Below are positions 22,038 to 33,176 of a stretch of 64,000 bases of DNA, one piece after another. This DNA comes from Ovis canadensis. Its lineage: Eukaryota; Chordata; Mammalia; Artiodactyla; Bovidae. Below the pieces are notes generated by a model, which saw only the letters and a program-made list of their open reading frames with translations, was not told where the DNA came from and made no database searches. Every line of letters starts with the position of its first letter. Within the stretch, counting starts at the first letter, position 1. The stretch spans positions 49,632,501 to 49,696,500 of the forward strand of contig NC_091257.1 in assembly GCF_042477335.2 (NCBI RefSeq), in the 5' to 3' direction. The position numbers were made by a program, and so were the translations under genes.

Positions 22038-23737
22038 AATTTTATGTTAAGTCCCTGTGGCTTCCCCATGGCAAGCGGGCCAGTAGCAGGAAGAGGCTCG
22101 AGCCCCTGAGGTTACAAGGTTGGGGAGGCGGTGAGGGGCTATGCTCCCTATGCTCCGAACACAGAAACGCACTTTCTCCCCATGCTTCATGGGGCGCTGG
22201 CAAGACCACCCCTCCACCCCAACCCGGGGGTTGTGAGAGCATCTCCACCTGATACCTGGGCTCCATGCCCCAGAATCCCACTGCTTCTAGCGGGAGGGCC
22301 TGGGAGAACCCATCCCCACCCTACTCCCCGTGTGTCATCACTCAAAAGTTTGAGAACCGGTTGCAACTGGGAAAGGGGGGCGGAGCGGGGCTGCGGGGTG
22401 TGGAGGGTGTGTGTGCTGAGGCTGCTGGCAGCACTGGGCCAGGGTGCGGGGGTAGGGAGATGAGGGGCTGGTAAGGTGGCGGGAGGCGTGAAGAGGGGTG
22501 GGGAGACGGGAAGGGGCGGGGGGTCAACAAGTGGGTAGGGGAGGGGAAGGGTGTGCGTAGGGGTGGGGAAGGGGTGACCGCCTTCTCGCTTCCTCCCAGC
22601 CCCACCCGCAGGCCCAGCTCTCACCTCCTGCCTGCCGGAAGGGAACACACAGGGAGCCTACAGGCCCGGATGGAGAAGATGGGCCCAGAAGGGCTGAGCT
22701 TCTCCTGAGGCATCACCTCGGCCACGTGAGGGTGCAGGTGCCCCCACCTCAGAGTCTGGCTGTAGGATGACTGTGTGCGCTGGGGCCGGAGTGGGGTTGG
22801 GCGGGGGAGCTGGGAGGGCGAGGGGTGGCAAGCGCAGACGGACATAAATCAGGGGACAAGAAAACTACACAGTGGCTGCAGAACCGGGTCAGTCCGGCCT
22901 GATCTGGCCCGATCTGGCCGGGGAGCAAGGGGACAGGGTCCGCTGGGGCAGTGGGAAGACCTCTGCTGCTTGGTTCCGTCTTGGAGCTGGCGGCTGACCT
23001 GGGGCTTGGTTACCCTTGAGCATCATCTCTTAGACGCAGGAAGGAGCCTGGAGAAGCGAAGTTCTGAGCATCCACGAATATATGGCTTCTCACATTGCAG
23101 AGTGGGGGGCAGGAGTGCAGAGACACGCACCATCTGTCTCTACACAAAGGCAATACACCAATACACCCGGTTAACAACCTATTAAATTCGAGAAAATACA
23201 TTCTGTCTTGCAGATTTGACAAAAAAACAAAAACAAAAACACAAAACCCTCATAACCATCTCGAAGGCCAAGGTTCAAATTCAGAATTCTCTCCCCTTTG
23301 GAACTGGAGGCTGGAATATGGTGGTCATGGGCCTGGGTTTTGTTCTGCTTCCTGCCTCTTGCCAGGGCGTCAGGATCTTGGTCAGCGTTACCTGGCTCTG
23401 GCCATGGGGGTAGGCACAGGGCACTGCCAACTAGGGAAGCCTTCAGCTGCACAGTTTTGATTAAGTCTCCATCAGTATTACCCACATGGTTGATCTCTAG
23501 TCTCCAGCCCCTCTTGGAGTCTGGGGCTAACATCTCTGGGGGCTGGAACTGATGCAGTGTGTCCCAAGTCTCCAGTGTAAATCATCTTGTCCTTCAGGGT
23601 AGTGCCTTTAACCTCCAGGCAAAAGCAGATTCTCTTTATAGGCAGGAGATTCCAGAGACTTGGACATACCACCCCTCCCACTCTCCCCCCTTCCCCCCCC
23701 CCCACCCCTCCCCGCCCAGTAGCCCGGGCAAAAGCCA
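22038..23737. other. 1.7 kb GC-rich single-copy DNA, no gene seen
   Basis: Contains G-rich runs (listed separately), an A/C-rich run at 23219-23246 and a C-run at 23685-23705. Long frames such as 22187-22648 minus are proline-rich complements of the G-runs, not proteins. Confidence 0.5.
22495..22574 (+). other. G-quadruplex-prone G-runs
   Basis: Two consecutive blocks (22495-22523 and 22533-22551) each contain four runs of at least three G with loops of 1-4 nt. A third G-rich block follows to 22574. Confidence 0.8.
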
Positions 23738-23748
23738 GACCTCACTCT

Positions 23749-23963
23749 CCTGCTCCTGCTCAGTTGTGCCCTACTCTTTGCCACCCCATGGACTGTAGCC
23801 CGCCAGGCTCCTCTGTCCCTGGAATTCTCCAGGCAAGAATGCTGGAGTGGGTTGCTATTTCCTCTCCGGGAGAATCTTCCTGACCCAGGGATGGAACCTG
23901 CATCTCCCGCAGCTGCCGCATTGGCAGGCGGATTCTTTTACCACTGAGCCACCTGGGAAGCCT
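23749..23963 (-). mobile_element. Bov-tA SINE
   Basis: Reversed tail, body and tRNA-like head ending 'gagccacctgggaagcc'. Perfect 11-bp duplication 'gacctcactct' at 23738-23748 and 23964-23974. Confidence 0.95.
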
Positions 23964-23974
23964 GACCTCACTCT

Positions 23975-24116
23975 GAGTGAGGCTGATTGTTCACCTGGGT
24001 CAGCGGTGGTTTTGATCAGAAAGGCTCTCCAAGAGGTAATATAATCCGAGGTGAGCGGCACAAAGAAGCAGTGTCGCTGCATGGTGAATTCTCTGGGGAT
24101 CCCAAGGCTCAAAAGG
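23975..24116. other. spacer
   Basis: Nothing recognised. Confidence 0.4.
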
Positions 24117-24119
24117 GAA

Positions 24120-24405
24120 CAAGGGTGGTCTAGTGTGTAAGAATCTGGATCCAATGCAGGAGACATGGATTCGATCCCTGGTCAGGGAAGATCCTGCACG
24201 CTGTGGAGTGACTAAGCACATTCGTGTGCCACAGCTTCTCAGCCTACACACTCTAGAGCCCAAACTCCACAACAGGAGAAGTCACTGCAGTGAGAAGGCC
24301 ACACACCGCAACTAGAGAATAGCCCCCTCTTGCCGCAACTAGAGAAAAGGCCCCGCAGCAGCAAAGACCCAGCACAGCCAATAAATAAGTAAATGATTTT
24401 TTTTT
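24120..24405 (+). mobile_element. CHR-type SINE (CHR-1-like)
   Basis: A tRNA-Glu-like head with 'ggattcgatccctggtcagg', then the CHR body ('ctagagcccaaactccac', 'ccgcaactagagaa', 'cagcaaagacccagcacagc') and an A-rich tail. This family is shared by whales, hippos and ruminants and is older than Bov-tA. Confidence 0.88.
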
Positions 24406-24738
24406 TAAGAGAGAACAAGGGAATGAAAGAGATTCTGGGTCCAAGAAGAGCACCCCACAGTGGCAGAGCCTGGCAGGGGTGACATCAGGAAGGCCTAGAT
24501 GGAGCTGAGGGTTCGGGAAAATTGCCATGCAGGATGGCCCTTCCAGCCACTTTGCAATGACATGCATGGGACCACCAGCTCTGGGCACTGGGGGCAGCGA
24601 GGCCAATCCTTCTCCAGAAGCGGCAGTGCATAAAATCTTATTTACTTGTCCAATGTGAAAAGCAAGAAAGCTCTGAGAAAATCAAAGCCAGAGACAGGGA
24701 AAAGCTGATGAGGGAAACAAAAACATTGCTTCTTATAT
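24406..24738. other. single-copy DNA, no gene seen
   Basis: Nothing recognisable. Confidence 0.45.
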
Positions 24739-25471
24739 AGTAAGTCCCCTAACATGCATGGATATGAGAGTTGGACTGTAAAGAAAGCTGAATGCTGAAG
24801 AATTGATGCTTTTGAGCTGTGGTGTTGCAGAAGACTCTTGAGAGTCCCTTAGACTACAAGGAGATCCAACCAGTCCATCCTAAAGGAAATCAGTCCTGAA
24901 TATTCATTGGAAGGAATGATGCTGAAGCTGAAACTCCAATAATTTGGCTACCTGATATGAACAGCCGACTCATTGGAAAAGACCCTGATGCTGGGAAAGA
25001 TTGAAGGTGGGAGGAGAAGGGGACGACAGAGGATGAGATGGTTGGATGGCATCACTGACTCAATGGACATAAGTTTGAGTAAACTCTGGGAGTTGGCCAT
25101 GGACAGGGAGGGCTGGTGTGCTGCAGTCCATGGGGTTGCAAAGAGTTGGACACGACTGAGCAACTGAACTGAACAGAACATGCGAATGAGTTTCATTTCA
25201 AGAGCATGTTCCTAAGTCCAATTCATTCAGAAGTCCAATAATGTTAGCCTAGAAACCCAACCACGCAATTGGCTATAATACTGTACTGTAATATGTTTAT
25301 AATACAAATAATACATTAAATATAAACAAAAAATAAAACATCTTTAATGTGCTTTAATCTTAAGTACAGTTCCTTGAAAAGTACAGTAGTACAGGACAAC
25401 AGCTGAATTACAGGGGCACATTCGCATCCTTAAAAGTTTGAAACTTGAAGTTTGTATGTGGGGACTTCCTG
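24739..25471 (+). mobile_element. DNA transposon (Tigger-like), split by BovB
   Basis: The left end 'agtaagtcccctaacatgc' and the right end 'gtttgtatgtggggacttcc' are imperfect inverted repeats. Interior blocks 'gttagcctagaaacccaacc', 'atactgtactgtaata' and 'ttccttgaaaagtacagtag' match an old TcMar-type element I recognise but cannot name with certainty. Confidence 0.6.
24758..25176 (+). mobile_element. 5'-truncated BovB LINE inside a DNA transposon
   Basis: The C-terminal part of BovB with a 3' terminus at 'gactgagcaactgaactg'. 'aacatgc' at 24751-24757 and 25177-25183 is a 7-bp duplication within the host transposon. CGA is retained near 25024. Confidence 0.93.
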
Positions 25472-25665
25472 TGCTTGTATTCAGCTGGGAATCTGTAAAA
25501 CTCCCTCCTGGTACCATGTGTGAGTGAGATACGGAGAAGGGATCAGGTGACGGCAGGTACAGTCACACCCGGCTCCAGATTCCTGTGCTTGAAGGTGAAT
25601 GATAACTCCTCAGCTGAAGTCACCTCCAATCCCTCTGTTTGTGTTCCTCATTTTCACTGTCAACT
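25472..25665. other. spacer
   Basis: Unassigned. Confidence 0.4.
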
Positions 25666-25676
25666 CTGATCAGGAT

Positions 25677-25944
25677 TTTGGAAGGACTGATGCTCAAGCT
25701 GAAGCTCTAATACTCTGGCCACCCGATGTGAACAGCTGACTCATTGGAAAAGACCCTGATGCTGGGAAAGACTGAGGGCAGGAGGAGAAAGGGGTAGCAG
25801 AGGATGAGATGGTTTGATGGCATCACTGACTAAACAGACATGCGTTCAAGTAAACTCCAGGATAGTGAAGGACAGGGGAGTCTAGTGTGCTGCAGCCCAT
25901 GGGGGTCAAAAAGAGTCAGACATGACCTCACAGCTGAACAACAA
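25677..25944 (+). mobile_element. 5'-truncated BovB LINE, older copy
   Basis: A diverged BovB 3' end. Perfect 11-bp duplication 'ctgatcaggat' at 25666-25676 and 25945-25955. Ends 'cacagctgaacaacaa' rather than the usual ctgaa repeats. Confidence 0.92.
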
Positions 25945-25955
25945 CTGATCAGGAT

Positions 25956-27653
25956 GCCAAAGGTGCTCTTATAACTTAACCCGGAACATGGAGCCAGAGG
26001 GGATCACTGACATCAGAACAGAAGAATCAGGACTCAAGAGGATCTCAGCAGAACGTAACAATGAAGGAACAAAGTTTAATGGAGATAAATGTTGTCTATG
26101 ATATATATGTTATATACCCCTAAGTTTAGGTCTGAGAGATCTGGCTTAATAGGAATTCATGTGAAGAAACAGGAGAGGCTTTTAGTTATTGAGAACCCTT
26201 TATGAACCCATACTAGAGTTACCCTCAAATATTAACCAGACCTTGGAATGCATTGAGAGAAAGAAAGCATATACATCAATGAGGCACTTGAGGACTGTAC
26301 CTCCCCAGTGTTTGGATTTCCTGTTTTAATGATCAGGTCCAGAGAGAAGTGGTTCAAGTGATGATGACTCTGGAAATCCCATCATCAAGAACTGACTGAA
26401 GAAGCTCAAGGGTTTGAGTATGAAACAAGAAGGCTTATAGGAGACTTGCTAGCCGTCCTCTAATATATGGAGGACCATCATGGGAAAGGAGTAATAGATT
26501 TATTCTACGATACTCCAGAGGGGCAAGATTAAAATGAATGAATGAAAGATACAGGAAGAGCTTCAACTCAACACATGGAAGACTTTTCCAAAATGAATGT
26601 CTTATATCGTAGTTAACTCCCACCCCTGGAAATATCCACCTAGGGATATTACAGAGAAGACTTTTGGAATCCAGGGAGATACAATAGCTGAACAAAATGC
26701 GGGATCCTTTATGGTGGAAATTCCAAGCACTGTGGCAGCTGCAATGCTCATCAATTTGGACCATGAAAGCAGCTGTCTCCTGCCCCTACAGTAACCAGAG
26801 GATGGCTCTGGTCCTAGAGTCAGGTTACTTTTCCCCTTAGTTTTGAAGGTTGGTAATAAATCAATAGCTTTGTTGTAGCCAGACTGAAGTTCTGGCTTTT
26901 CACATTGGCAACAACAATCTCTCATTTGACTGGAATGCAATTTGAGTAAAATTAACTCACTTTCCATATGGTCAGGTGTGCAGAAAGCCCCGAGTCCTGA
27001 TTCATTTTTCCTGGATTGTGATTCTTTCATATTCATCTGCACTGTTTAAGGTCTCCTATTTATAGCTGGTGAGACATTGAGGTGGTCTGGGGGTTGACTC
27101 CTTACATTCGTTCCTCTAGAAAACTCACAGCAGCTATAAAAGTTGGCTATTTTCTAGCAATTGCACGTCTATTATTTTTCATGTCAACCACGGGACACCT
27201 GCAAAGACATATCTGTGCTGACCTTCTAAAAGTTCAACTTGGTTTTCTTTGTCCTGCAAAGAACACGTCTGATGCAAGTCAGACGGGGTTTAGGTCATTA
27301 GTGGGAGTCTGCTTAAGGGAGTGGAGTTGTGCTTAAGGGATGGAAAGAACAACAACAACAACAGATGAGTGTGTGTCCTCAGGCTGAGACAATAATGATG
27401 GTGAAATGGACACCTTCTGAGACAACAGGAGGCTGTATAAATTTACATAAACTTAAGAAAGCTCTTGGGTATTTCTGAGTCTGTAGAGATGGAGAAAAAC
27501 TTTCCCCAATACTTATGAGGCTGACTTTGCTGAGAACACGAGTCATTTTCCTTAATGTGTGTGTATATATATGTGTCCCCATGGCTCTGGTAGATATGAG
27601 CTACAGAAAATTCTCAGAGTTTATCAGGCAAATCAGTAGATTTTACTCTTGCT
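25956..27653. other. 1.7 kb mostly single-copy DNA, no gene seen
   Basis: A possible old CR1/L3 fragment is listed separately. A short (AAC)n run lies at 27347-27363. Open frames at 26435-27042 have no domain. Confidence 0.45.
26485..26690 (+). repeat. possible CR1/L3 LINE 3' fragment
   Basis: The order 'agatttattctacgatactc', 'caggaagagcttcaactcaa', 'catggaagacttttcc', then 'cctggaaatatcc' matches the layout of CR1-clade 3' ends. Diverged and tentative. Confidence 0.35.
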
Positions 27654-27668
27654 GCCGTCTCTGCTTCC

Positions 27669-27804
27669 GGAGAAGGCAATGGCAACCCACTCCAGTATTC
27701 TTGCCTGGAGAATCCCAGGGACGGGGGAGCCTGGTGGGCTGCCGTCTATGGGGTTGCACAGAGTCGGACACAACTGAAGTGACTTAGCAGCAGCAGCAGC
27801 AGCA
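27669..27804 (+). mobile_element. monomeric Bov-A SINE with AGC tail
   Basis: A single Bov-A unit ending in about seven AGC units. 15-bp flanking repeats at 27654-27668 and 27805-27819 ('gcc[g/a]tctctg[c/t]ttcc') differ at two sites. Confidence 0.93.
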
Positions 27805-27956
27805 GCCATCTCTGTTTCCAGCCTGAGAGGAAGATGACCTCTCATCTTCATTACCTGATGTTAGCACATCCAAGTGGCTGTGTGATGCTTGGCAACACAG
27901 TAAGTTAGAATTGCATTTACTTTCACCTCCACACTCTTTTTCTTTTTTTGCATTTA

Positions 27957-28303
27957 AAAATGACTTGGTGGTCAAGTGGTTAATAATCTGCCTGCCAGTG
28001 CAGGGGATATGGGTTCGATCCCTGGTCCGGGGAGATTCCACATGCTGCGGAGCAACGAAGCTGGTGGGTTACAATCACTGACCCCATGTGCCACAACTAC
28101 GGAGGTCTATGAGCCCTAGAGCCTGTGCTCTGCAACAAGAGAACCCATTGCAATGAGAAGCCGGCATACCACAGTGAAGAGTAGCCCCCCCTACCCCACC
28201 GCCTGCTCACTGCAACTAGAGAAAGCCCTTGCACAGCAATGAAGACCCAGGATAGCCAAAAATAAAATAAAGAAAATAAACAAACAAATAAATCTTAAAA
28301 GAT
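27957..28303 (+). mobile_element. CHR-type SINE (CHR-1-like)
   Basis: Head 'ggtggtcaagtggttaataa', intact B-box-like 'gggttcgatccc' near 28011, CHR body with 'ctgcaactagagaaagccc', and an A-rich (AAAT/AAAC) tail. Confidence 0.9.
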
Positions 28304-28311
28304 ATATATAT

Positions 28312-28441
28312 AAGGACTTATATTGGGGGTCCAGTGGTTAAGACTCTGCACTTCCTTTACAAGGGGCATTGGTTAGATCCCTAGTCTGGGAACTAAGATA
28401 CTGCATGCCACATGGCGAGGTTGAAAGAAAAAAAAAATAAT
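28312..28441 (+). mobile_element. CHR-2-like SINE, short form
   Basis: 'gggtccagtggttaagactc' head, a B-box-like 'ggttagatccc', 'gggaactaagatactgcatg' and a poly-A tail. In tandem with the preceding CHR copy. Confidence 0.88.
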
Positions 28442-28945
28442 AAATAATATGACTTTTAATATTTTAAGAATTTCTAACAGTCTGAGAAAAGAAACAACTT
28501 CAGAGATGAATATGGAGTGTTTTACCTGATGGGCAACCTTTTGATAAATACTCGCTGGGACATGCACTAAAAAGCTTTTCAAAAGGCCAGTTAAGAATTT
28601 GCCCCATGACTGGAGGGGTGCCCTTGCCCCACCTTCTTCATGAAACCCTTGGGTGAAAGAAGAGAGGATGATGACAGCATGTGTTATTATTGGAAGCTGT
28701 CTTGTTGTGTGGCCCTGAGGCAGCCTGTGTGCCTTGTGGGTGCAGATCCTCCATGTGTGGGTGGGTATGTGGGGGGCAGAGGGTCTGTGTGCAGACGGGG
28801 CAACTCTCCTGGTAGTAGAAATACAAGGACCCTTGGCTTCCACATGTACAGAGTATGAATTTGGAACAGAAAAGGGTCTTTAGAAATAACTTTGCTGCAT
28901 AGTAGGATCTGCTGTGGAGCTTTGAAAAGAAAACCACAAACAGTA
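28442..28945. other. single-copy DNA, no gene seen
   Basis: No repeat or gene recognised. The minus frame at 28373-28843 begins inside the CHR tail and is not a gene. Confidence 0.5.
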
Positions 28946-28947
28946 CC

Positions 28948-29276
28948 TATGAAAGTGAAGACACTCAGTCGTGTCTGACTCTTTGGGACCCCATAGACTG
29001 GAGCCCGCCAGGCTCCTCTGTCCAGGGGATTCTCCAGGCAAGAATACTGAAGTGGGTTGCCATCTCCTTCTCCAGGAGATCTTCCTGACCCAGGGATTGA
29101 ACCCAGGTCTTCTGCATTGCAGGCAGATTCTTTACCATCTGAGACACCAGGAAAGCCCAAGAATACTGGAGTGGGTAACCTATTCCTTCTCCAGGGAATC
29201 TTCTGGACCCCAGAATTGAACTGGGGTCTCCTGCATTGCAGGTGGATTCTTTACCAGCTTAGCTGCCAGGGAAGCC
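28948..29276 (-). mobile_element. dimeric Bov-tA SINE
   Basis: A complete Bov-tA (28948-29158) is joined at 'aagcccaagaatactggagt' to a second copy that holds only part of the body plus a full head (29160-29276). The same junction occurs at 49.56 kb. Confidence 0.9.
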
Positions 29277-29289
29277 CTAAACCTATTGT

Positions 29290-29740
29290 TGACTGAAAAA
29301 AAAAGAAAATAACACAACCTGAAAGTTGAGAATTATGTTTTATTTGGCGGACTTTCCGAGCACTTAAGCCTGGGATGGTGCCTCTCAGGAAGCTCTGAGG
29401 GACCAACAGAAGAGGTAGGGGAGGAACCAGAATATATAGGAGGTTTGCAACAAAGACCAGTAGTTGGAACATCAAAAGATGACTGTTAATAGAAGAAAAC
29501 CAGGCATCACTGGTTAAGAAATTAAGCACTTTTCTTTGTGTGGAAAGATGCAAGAATCTGGGCTCACTGAAACCACTCCTTTGATAAGTGTCTGAGCTAG
29601 AGCCAGTATAGCCTGCTCTTTCCCATCCTGAATCTCCTCAGGGTGCACAGTTTGCAGGAAGGGCTACAGTGCTTGCTGGCTTGATGCATGCATTTTCCTT
29701 TGTTTTCAGAAGTGGCAGGTGACATTTTTTCTGGCAACAC
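29290..29740 (-). repeat. candidate LTR-type repeat, antisense
   Basis: On the minus strand an AATAAA sits near 29340 just before the right-hand terminus. The plus-strand blocks 'gggatggtgcctctcagga', 'atatataggaggtttgcaac' and 'ctgaatctcctcagggtgca' recall an artiodactyl LTR repeat. Class and ends are not established. Confidence 0.35.
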
Positions 29741-30520
29741 TACCAATGCCTGTGCTGTAAACCACTTGAATAAGACTTTCTGATGATAGGGCCCAGGCAT
29801 CTGTATTATCTAAGCTACTAGATAATTTCATGTATATTAAGACCAAAAGATCCAATTGATACTGGTCTAATCCCTTTATCTTACATACTGTGATCACACA
29901 ATTAATTAGCGCCTGCACTGGAGGTAGATTCTCTGGTATGTTCTCTTTAAATATAAATAAATAATAATATAATATTATAATAAATAATATATAATATTAT
30001 GTAATATATAATAAATAATCCAGAAGGGGAAAAACAGAGTTGATTTTTGGTGTTTCCAGTCTTTCCACTCTTCCGTATTCACCTTTTTGGCTGTGTTCTC
30101 ATTCCCAGCCCATCCTCTTAGGTTTCTGTGTCCTTAAATTTCCTCGCCTTCCTTCTACCCTTTGGTGTTTAGGAAAGACCCTTTCACACTCATGGTGATT
30201 GGTGAGTATCTTCTTTCCCTGGATATATTGGCAAAGCCTTTAAAGCCACTTCATTTTTCTGGGATTTCAGTTCTATCAGCTGTAGATAGAGTTTGGGGCT
30301 CAAGGATATGGTTCTCAGAATGGAAATGTAGATATTAGCAAATGGGTAGTAAAGGAATTCTCATTTGAGAAGGACATCGTCTGTCATCCTTGAAATTACA
30401 TGTAGTTGCCTGAGTTCCACATTTTAATGGGAGCCTGGCACTGAAGTGTGTCCAGTCCAAAAAAAAAAAAAATTTGACTTCATGCTGATTCTACGCCACA
30501 GAGGAACTTGGTCCATCTGT
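29741..30520. other. single-copy DNA with AT-rich core, no gene seen
   Basis: 29945-30020 is almost pure A/T (TAATATA/TTATAAT). A T/A run lies at 30460-30472. No gene seen. Confidence 0.5.
29945..30020. repeat. AT-rich low-complexity sequence
   Basis: Interwoven AATAAT/ATATTAT motifs with local self-complementarity. Confidence 0.85.
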
Positions 30521-30524
30521 CATA

Positions 30525-30763
30525 CTGCTGCTGCTGCTGCTAAGTCACTTCAGTCGTGTCCGACTCTGTGCGACCCCACAGACGGCAGCCCACCAGGCTC
30601 CCCCGTCCCTGGGATTCTCCAGGCAAGAACACTGGAGTGGGCTGCCATTTCCTTCTCCAATGCATGAAAGTGAAAAGTGAAAGTGAAGTCGCTCAGTCGT
30701 GTCCGACTCCCAGCGACTCCATGGACTGCAGCCCACCAGGCTCCTCCGTCCATGGGATTTTCT
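30525..30763 (-). mobile_element. Bov-A2 SINE, 5'-truncated
   Basis: A CTG tract of five to six units, unit one, linker, and unit two breaking off after 'tccatgggatttt'. The last ~40 bp of the second unit is missing. Confidence 0.92.
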
Positions 30764-32042
30764 ACTATTCCACCAGAATAAGTCCTTTTGTGATTCTTTG
30801 GGAAATCAGGAATTAGCTGTTAGTTGTATAAATGGAAAAGATGGACTGAAAAAAATTTTCTTTTTCTAAATGAGAAAAGTAGAAAAATTGTTGGACTAAG
30901 GGACAGGAAGAAAATTGTTAAAATGTATGTACAGTGTGTGAATAGTGAGCTGGCAGATTCTTTCAATTTTTTAAAGTTTTATAACAAAGTTTTTTTTATA
31001 AACATGTGTTGTTTCTATAATCAGAAAACACACATTTAAAGAATAGGCCCCATGCTAGAGGTTTGTGGAGCTGCAGGACTGAATATTCAGGCTGCCCAGC
31101 TGTCCAAATGCCTGCCCCTTATGGGTGTTAGTATTTTACCAGCAGATGTCTATCCCTTTGACAGCAAACAGCTCTAGGAGACAAAATATTAATGTCAAGT
31201 CTTATGAAGCAAGTCTTATGGCCAGGCCAGGCTGGAAGTCATGCCTTCAGGTTGCTGACATTTTCTTGTCACGCGGGGTCTATGATCCTCCAATCAGAAC
31301 AGTCAGGGAAGTGACAGGCATGGGATGACTTCCTCCTTCTTGGCACATGAACAGGAAGTGGCTTTATTGGTAGAGATGGTTGAGGGAAAGAAATGGGGGC
31401 ATATATGCTTGAGGCTTATCTTTGTGGCTAAGAAACACGTTCAGTGAATATATATGATAATTGTACTTGTGCTAATGCCTGAGCCAGGAGCCCATCCCTT
31501 CCTCAAGGAGCTCACATTTTAGTGCAAGGAAGCAGCTGAGAAGCAACGAGAACAAATAAGGATGTGACATGGAGCGGTAAAAGGTGCCAAGTGTGTGGGT
31601 AAAGAAAGGGGTGAAGGGGTAGCAGCAAGGAACCGACACCACCAGGTCTGGGGAAGAGGTCGCTGCCCGGCTTTCTACCCAGGTTTAGAGGGAATGGGTG
31701 CAGCCTGAGAAAGGCTGGTTGGTCTTCGGAGGAGGGGGGCACATTCCTCCGAGGAGTCAGGGTTGGGGGTGGGGGCTGGGGGCAGAGGGATGCAGATGTC
31801 CAGGTCAGGAGCTCCATTTCCGGGGGCTGGGTAGCAGAAGGCTCCAGGCAGCGTACCCTGTTCCTGCGTTGGATGACCTAATAAGGCCTCTTCCATCTTG
31901 CCTGCTCACAGTCTGGCCAGAGAGAGGACTCCCTGTTCTCCCTGGCAGGCACTGCGCAGGCCACAGTGTTTAGGATTTCTGAGCACCAAGGAGTGTTCCA
32001 GCCAAGGGCTTTCCATGTGACAGTCCCCTGAGCTGGGGGGAA
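30764..32042. other. single-copy DNA, no gene seen
   Basis: No gene recognised. A possible L2 fragment at 31490-31640 is listed separately. Purine-rich toward 32 kb. Confidence 0.5.
31490..31640 (-). repeat. possible L2 LINE fragment, antisense
   Basis: 'ccttcctcaaggagctcaca' followed by 'aacaaataaggatgtgac' fits the antisense L2 3' region. Confidence 0.4.
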
Positions 32043-32276
32043 GGGTTTGGGAGGCAGAGGGGTGCAGGAGGGAGGGGAGGATGCAGGAGAGAAGAGGGGG
32101 TTGTGGAGGAGGTGGAGGGCCTGGGAGGTAAGGGGGGTGCAGGAGGGAGGGGAGGATGCAGGAGGAAGGGGAGGGGGAGGATGTGGAAGGGAGGGAGAGA
32201 GGAGGAGGGTGCAGGGGGGAGGAGGAGGGTGCAGGGGGGGAGGAGGAGGGTGCAGGGGGAGGGGGAGGCTCAGGGT
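32043..32276 (+). repeat. purine-rich minisatellite
   Basis: Degenerate tandem units centred on 'ggtgcaggagggagggga' and later 'gaggagggtgcagggggg'. Nearly all A/G on the plus strand with many G-runs. Confidence 0.9.
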
Positions 32277-33176
32277 GAGGAGCGTCCCATTTCAGCCTCT
32301 GGCACCAACTTCTCCTTTGAGACTGGGCAGACGGGGAAGAGAGATAAGAAAAAAATGCCAGGGCTCCAGTTGTACACAGAAGCTTTTCTAAAGCAGTTGG
32401 AGCCGCAGAGAAAGGTAATTGAGAAGGGAGAGAAAATAAAGGACTATTGAAGCAGGGTGTCTGGGGCTGGGAGGCATCTCTGCCGCGTGGGTGTTAGAGG
32501 GTTTCTTCTGGCCGGTGCCCCGACGGCCGGCTGGGGCCACGGTCACAGGTCTTTCCTTGTCTTGTGGGAGGTAATTCAGGAAAGGACTCCAACATCTGGG
32601 GAGGGGAAGCGTGATCTCCTGTTTTTTCCAGGCTCTTCACAGGCTGGAGCTGGAGGAAGCTTCTAGATCACAGCCGTGGAGTCACGTGCTGGGGCCTCGG
32701 TGAGCCCCCAGTAGGGAAAACTATCCGTCCGAGGCCACGCCCACCAGCATGTCATTCCTGCCAGGCCTGTCTCTGACCTGCCTCCGTAAATAAAAGCATG
32801 TAAGGGACATTTGATTGGTGTTTGCCTGTTCTCTTGCCATTAAAGGGCACACTTTGAGGCAGGAGGTTCAGGCCAGCGAGAGCTACCTGCCTCATGTCTC
32901 GAGGAGGACGGAGGGTTGACCAGGCCTGAGTTCAGGTTTTATGTTAAAGCGAACTTGATCACCTTTGTCATCAGCTGCACACTGAGGAAGTCATCCAGGG
33001 GATTCGAGACCAGGCATGGCCTTCTCCCTGCAGACTTGTCCTGGGCCTGCAAGTCCTTCCTTCCTGACTGGTGAGGAAGCAAGTGTGGGCTGGCGCTGGT
33101 CTATGGAGAGATGCTGAATCCTGAGCCAGGAGTGGCCTCAGCGAATCACTAGCTTGTTGCTGTGGGACTTTGGCTG
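32277..33176. other. single-copy DNA with one weak exon candidate
   Basis: See the candidate exon at 32296-32414. Otherwise nothing recognisable. Confidence 0.4.
32296..32414 (+). other. weak candidate internal exon (unknown)
   Basis: A 119-bp open stretch bounded by 'cccatttcag' (acceptor-like) and 'aaag/gtaatt' (donor-like). The open frame gives a charged peptide that includes GKRDKKKMPGLQLYTEAFLK. I recognise no family. The upstream pyrimidine tract is short because the purine minisatellite lies immediately 5', which weakens the case. It may be chance. Confidence 0.15.

Noticed and set aside
22187..22648. 153-codon minus-strand proline-rich frame
   Set aside because: Direct consequence of C-rich complement of the G-runs; overlapping frames on both strands.
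29290..29740. Second retroviral LTR
   Set aside because: Some LTR-like features on the minus strand, but I could not define TG...CA ends or a target duplication; listed only as a candidate.
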